From: CAZERD01 sp964515405
GTDB lineage: Bacteria > Campylobacterota_A > Desulfurellia > Desulfurellales > CAZERD01
Length of the DNA stretch: 17,672 nt
NCBI GenBank assembly: GCA_964515405.1
Contig: CAZERD010000026.1
Span: forward strand, 1 to 17,672
Direction of reading: 5' to 3'
Shown: positions 15,655 through 17,672 of the stretch, one piece after another
How the letters are laid out: the number at the start of each line of letters is the position of its first letter
How positions within the stretch are numbered: the first letter of the stretch is position 1
Notes under the pieces: model-generated
Seen by the model: the letters and a program-made list of their open reading frames with translations, nothing else
What the model was told of the DNA's origin: nothing
The model's database searches: none
Position numbers and translations under genes: made by a program

Positions 15655-15682
15655 ATTATACTAATTTCAGTTAACCTATCAA
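15655..15682 (-). promoter_or_regulatory. Strong candidate promoter for superoxide reductase
   Basis: On the minus strand TTGATA (15677-15682) and a perfect TATAAT (15655-15660) are separated by 16 bp. The -35 element overlaps the stop codon of the upstream molybdopterin enzyme. It is the best match to sigma70 consensus in the window, which suggests high, possibly constitutive expression. Confidence 0.65.
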
Positions 15683-17334
15683 CTCTCTTTTGCCAACCCC
15701 ACAAACACTTCATAAAGTGCCAGAGCGTTGGGGATATCTGTAGACAAGGGAGGTGTAACACTATTTACACGGGAATTCAACGACTTAAACATAACAAGAC
15801 ACCCCGACGGAACAAGATCCCTCACTTCTAACGTAGTAATAAAGGAACCAACATCGTTAAAGATCCTAACCACATCCCCGGGCGAAACCATAAGCTTAGT
15901 GGCGTCCTCCCCGGATATAAACACGACATCCCTTACCCCACATTTTCTTTGAGAATTCAGGTACCCAACATGTGATCTCGTTATAAGCCTAAACTTACCT
16001 GATGGCGGGCGAGAAGGAAACAACAAATCTATTCCCCTCTCTGAGAATCTTCTCTCAGCCCCACATTCTTTCCTCTCAACATATCCAGCACGAGGAATGT
16101 CAACGTCCACACCTACACAAGAAGCGAGTTTCTTTATAACATCAGTGTCAGAATACAACCTGTTATCAAAGCGTTCCCTTTCTCTCTCTTCATTGAAGAA
16201 ATAGCTCCCACCAACATCCTCCTGAGCGAACATGCCACCAACTTTTACAAAATAGTCTGCACAAGAAGCCGTTTCATCTATATGGGTGCCCACAACGATG
16301 GTAGGTGTTTTCTCAAGCGTATCTTTCCACACATCTGCCCTCGGAAACGTTACAACTGGATTGGACGCTACCACAACAATCACATCAAAAAAACCACTCT
16401 CCAGGAAGGAAACAAGCTCAGATATCGGAACGGTATTCTTTCTGAACACAGCAGGTCTCACAAAACAACCCTTTGAAGGTCTACCGTAATACAGAAACTC
16501 TATATTCCCCGTATAATATCCAAGTCTATTTATCCACTGAACAGAATTTTTGCCATTTGAATATCTCTGAAGAGAATAACCCTCAATAATACCACACCTG
16601 CCTGAGGAAAACATACCCAACAGGTACTCAAAGTCTTCCCCACTCACACCGGAAATTCGAAGCAACTCATCAGCATCATAATCATACATACCCAGACCGC
16701 TTAGAAGAGCACAAGAAAGAACACCATCCGCCCCCGGTTTTATCCTTACAAATCTCGTTGCTATGCTACACGTTTCTGACTCTACAGGGTCTATACACAC
16801 TATCTTCTTACCCTTACCTGCAAGATAAAGCAAATAGGCGTAGAGATGTGGACTGGTAACCTTAGCATTCTTCCCGAAAAGTATAATTGCATCAACCATT
16901 TCGAGGTTTCTTATGTCCGGATTGACACAACATCCAAAGTCTTCAATGTGAGCCCTGATTCCAGACTCATCACACGGAGATCCATCAACAAAATAGCAGT
17001 TTTCAAAATTGGAAAAAAACAAATCCCAGAACTCCATGTAATAACCAAGACTGCCTGAACCTCTATAGAATAAAATCCTTTTATCTCTATTACTCTTCAA
17101 GAACTCTCCAAGGTTCCCTATAACATCACGATACACTCTACTCCCCGAGGAAACATAAAAAGACTTATCCTTTGCAAGTACATCCAAGGCATAAAAATCC
17201 CTGAGCTTTGAACAAACAAAATCCCTCTTTAAATATGATTTCCCCCTTGGATTTATGGAAATATCTCCCCCAATAGCCTTTTGGATATCAAATACACAAA
17301 AATCGGGGCAATCTTTAGAACAAAAAAATCTCAT
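15679..17334 (-). CDS. Compact molybdopterin oxidoreductase (DMSO reductase superfamily), substrate unknown
   Basis: The protein has 551 residues, short for this superfamily (commonly 650-1000). The N-terminus has a 4Fe-4S set, Cys5-x3-Cys9-x3-Cys13 and Cys41, in the CxxDCPDxC form of one subgroup. Cys121 (DGSPCDESG) is in the right place to bind Mo or W. Cofactor-binding segments typical of the family follow, such as ILFGKNAKVTSPHLYAYL, VCIDPVESET and IKPGADGVLSCAL (about 150-210). The C-terminal dinucleotide-binding domain is present (about 460-540, with DATKLMVSPGDVVRIF). There is no Tat signal, so it should be cytosolic. No ferredoxin-like or membrane subunit lies nearby. A formate, aldehyde or hydroxylase-type role is possible, but none can be chosen. 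It starts at ATG behind a weak AGGT, 38 nt after rpsT, and is probably co-transcribed with it. Confidence 0.85.
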   Translation of the reverse strand: MRFFCSKDCPDFCVFDIQKAIGGDISINPRGKSYLKRDFVCSKLRDFYALDVLAKDKSFYVSSGSRVYRDVIGNLGEFLKSNRDKRILFYRGSGSLGYYMEFWDLFFSNFENCYFVDGSPCDESGIRAHIEDFGCCVNPDIRNLEMVDAIILFGKNAKVTSPHLYAYLLYLAGKGKKIVCIDPVESETCSIATRFVRIKPGADGVLSCALLSGLGMYDYDADELLRISGVSGEDFEYLLGMFSSGRCGIIEGYSLQRYSNGKNSVQWINRLGYYTGNIEFLYYGRPSKGCFVRPAVFRKNTVPISELVSFLESGFFDVIVVVASNPVVTFPRADVWKDTLEKTPTIVVGTHIDETASCADYFVKVGGMFAQEDVGGSYFFNEERERERFDNRLYSDTDVIKKLASCVGVDVDIPRAGYVERKECGAERRFSERGIDLLFPSRPPSGKFRLITRSHVGYLNSQRKCGVRDVVFISGEDATKLMVSPGDVVRIFNDVGSFITTLEVRDLVPSGCLVMFKSLNSRVNSVTPPLSTDIPNALALYEVFVGLAKES

Positions 17335-17372
17335 GAAATACCTATATCAAAAAGTATACCTACAAATAACCG

Positions 17373-17636
17373 CTACTTCTCCAGAACAGCCCTTCTGTAG
17401 AGCCTGGAAATCAGCCTTGAAGCCTTGTTTTTGTGTATAACACCCTTTGAATTTATTTTCCTTATGGCCCTTTCAGCCTCTTTCAAAATATCCGGAAACC
17501 TGGACGGATCTTCACTCGCAAGAGCAATCCTTGTCTTCTTCAATACATTCTTGAGACGTGTCCTATAGGCCTTGTTTCTCATATACCTCTTTCTCGACTG
17601 CCTTGCCCTTTTTTCCGCAGACTTATGATTCGCCAA
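17373..17636 (-). CDS. rpsT: 30S ribosomal protein S20
   Basis: S20 is a small primary 16S-binding protein of the 30S subunit. The sequence is Lys/Arg-rich and helical, with the classic ANHKSAEKRARQS start and RLYRRA near the end. I chose TTG at 17636 (87 residues, giving the usual MANHKSA N-terminus) over ATG at 17642. The GGGGGG ribosome site at 17644-17649 is 7 nt from the TTG but only 1 nt from the ATG. The ATG would add Met-Asp before the family's normal start. It is the first minus-strand gene in the window, and its promoter is probably beyond the right edge. It lies 38 nt before the molybdopterin enzyme with no terminator between them. Confidence 0.93.
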   Translation of the reverse strand: MANHKSAEKRARQSRKRYMRNKAYRTRLKNVLKKTRIALASEDPSRFPDILKEAERAIRKINSKGVIHKNKASRLISRLYRRAVLEK

Positions 17637-17643
17637 ATCCATA

Positions 17644-17649
17644 CCCCCC
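17644..17649 (-). promoter_or_regulatory. Ribosome binding site that decides the rpsT start
   Basis: On the minus strand AGGGGGG ends 1 nt before ATG 17642 and 7 nt before the in-frame TTG 17636. The spacing, together with the conserved S20 N-terminus, favours the TTG. Confidence 0.6.
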
Positions 17650-17672
17650 TTTACTAAAAAGATTCAATAACG

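Noticed and set aside
15640..15665. PerR- or Fur-like operator around the superoxide reductase -10 (ATAATTAT palindrome)
   Set aside because: The palindrome is explained by the TATAAT element itself. The flanks match the PerR and Fur consensus poorly.

Overview
The window carries 16 protein-coding genes, packed almost without gaps, in two convergent blocks. It looks like chromosome from an anaerobic, diderm and probably thermophilic bacterium. The diderm call rests on a periplasmic LptA-type protein, an O-antigen-ligase-type membrane protein and an exported HtrA protease. The anaerobe call rests on a one-chain pyruvate:ferredoxin oxidoreductase (PFOR), a superoxide reductase, and a two-gene minimal Fe-S assembly system (SmsCB) with no cysteine desulfurase or scaffold beside it. 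Thermophily is inferred only from heavy use of ATA (Ile) and AGA (Arg) codons and Lys/Glu/Ile-rich proteins. I cannot name the taxon. Thermodesulfobacteria-like or Thermosulfidibacter-like deep-branching sulfur anaerobes would fit, but this is a guess.

Plus strand, 1-10349. The 3' part of uvrB runs in from the left edge. A good sigma70-like promoter at the uvrB stop precedes a run of nine genes that touch or overlap: smsC, smsB, a small membrane-anchored zinc-ribbon protein, an O-antigen-ligase-family protein, transaldolase, rdgB, lptA, gltX and a YihY-family membrane protein. Most junctions are ATGA overlaps or overlaps of 12-31 nt, and several starts are TTG or GTG. The run mixes Fe-S assembly, envelope building, sugar-phosphate chemistry, nucleotide-pool cleaning and tRNA charging, so it looks like a housekeeping superoperon rather than one pathway. 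htrA follows behind its own candidate promoter.

The blocks meet at a strong G/C-rich hairpin (10350-10380), probably a shared terminator.

Minus strand, 17642-10392, in transcription order: rpsT, a compact molybdopterin oxidoreductase of unknown substrate, a superoxide reductase with its own promoter and terminator, an iron-type alcohol dehydrogenase, and PFOR. The last four make a redox neighbourhood. PFOR makes acetyl-CoA and reduced ferredoxin, the alcohol dehydrogenase could use or supply aldehyde reducing power, and the superoxide reductase would protect oxygen-sensitive Fe-S enzymes. The molybdopterin enzyme's role is open.

I found no RNA genes, mobile elements, CRISPR arrays or gene-free stretch over 300 bases. 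The longest gap between genes is 83 bases. The most distinctive system is the minimal SmsCB pair. It is known from anaerobes rather than new, but here it has an unusual setting and a possible operator.
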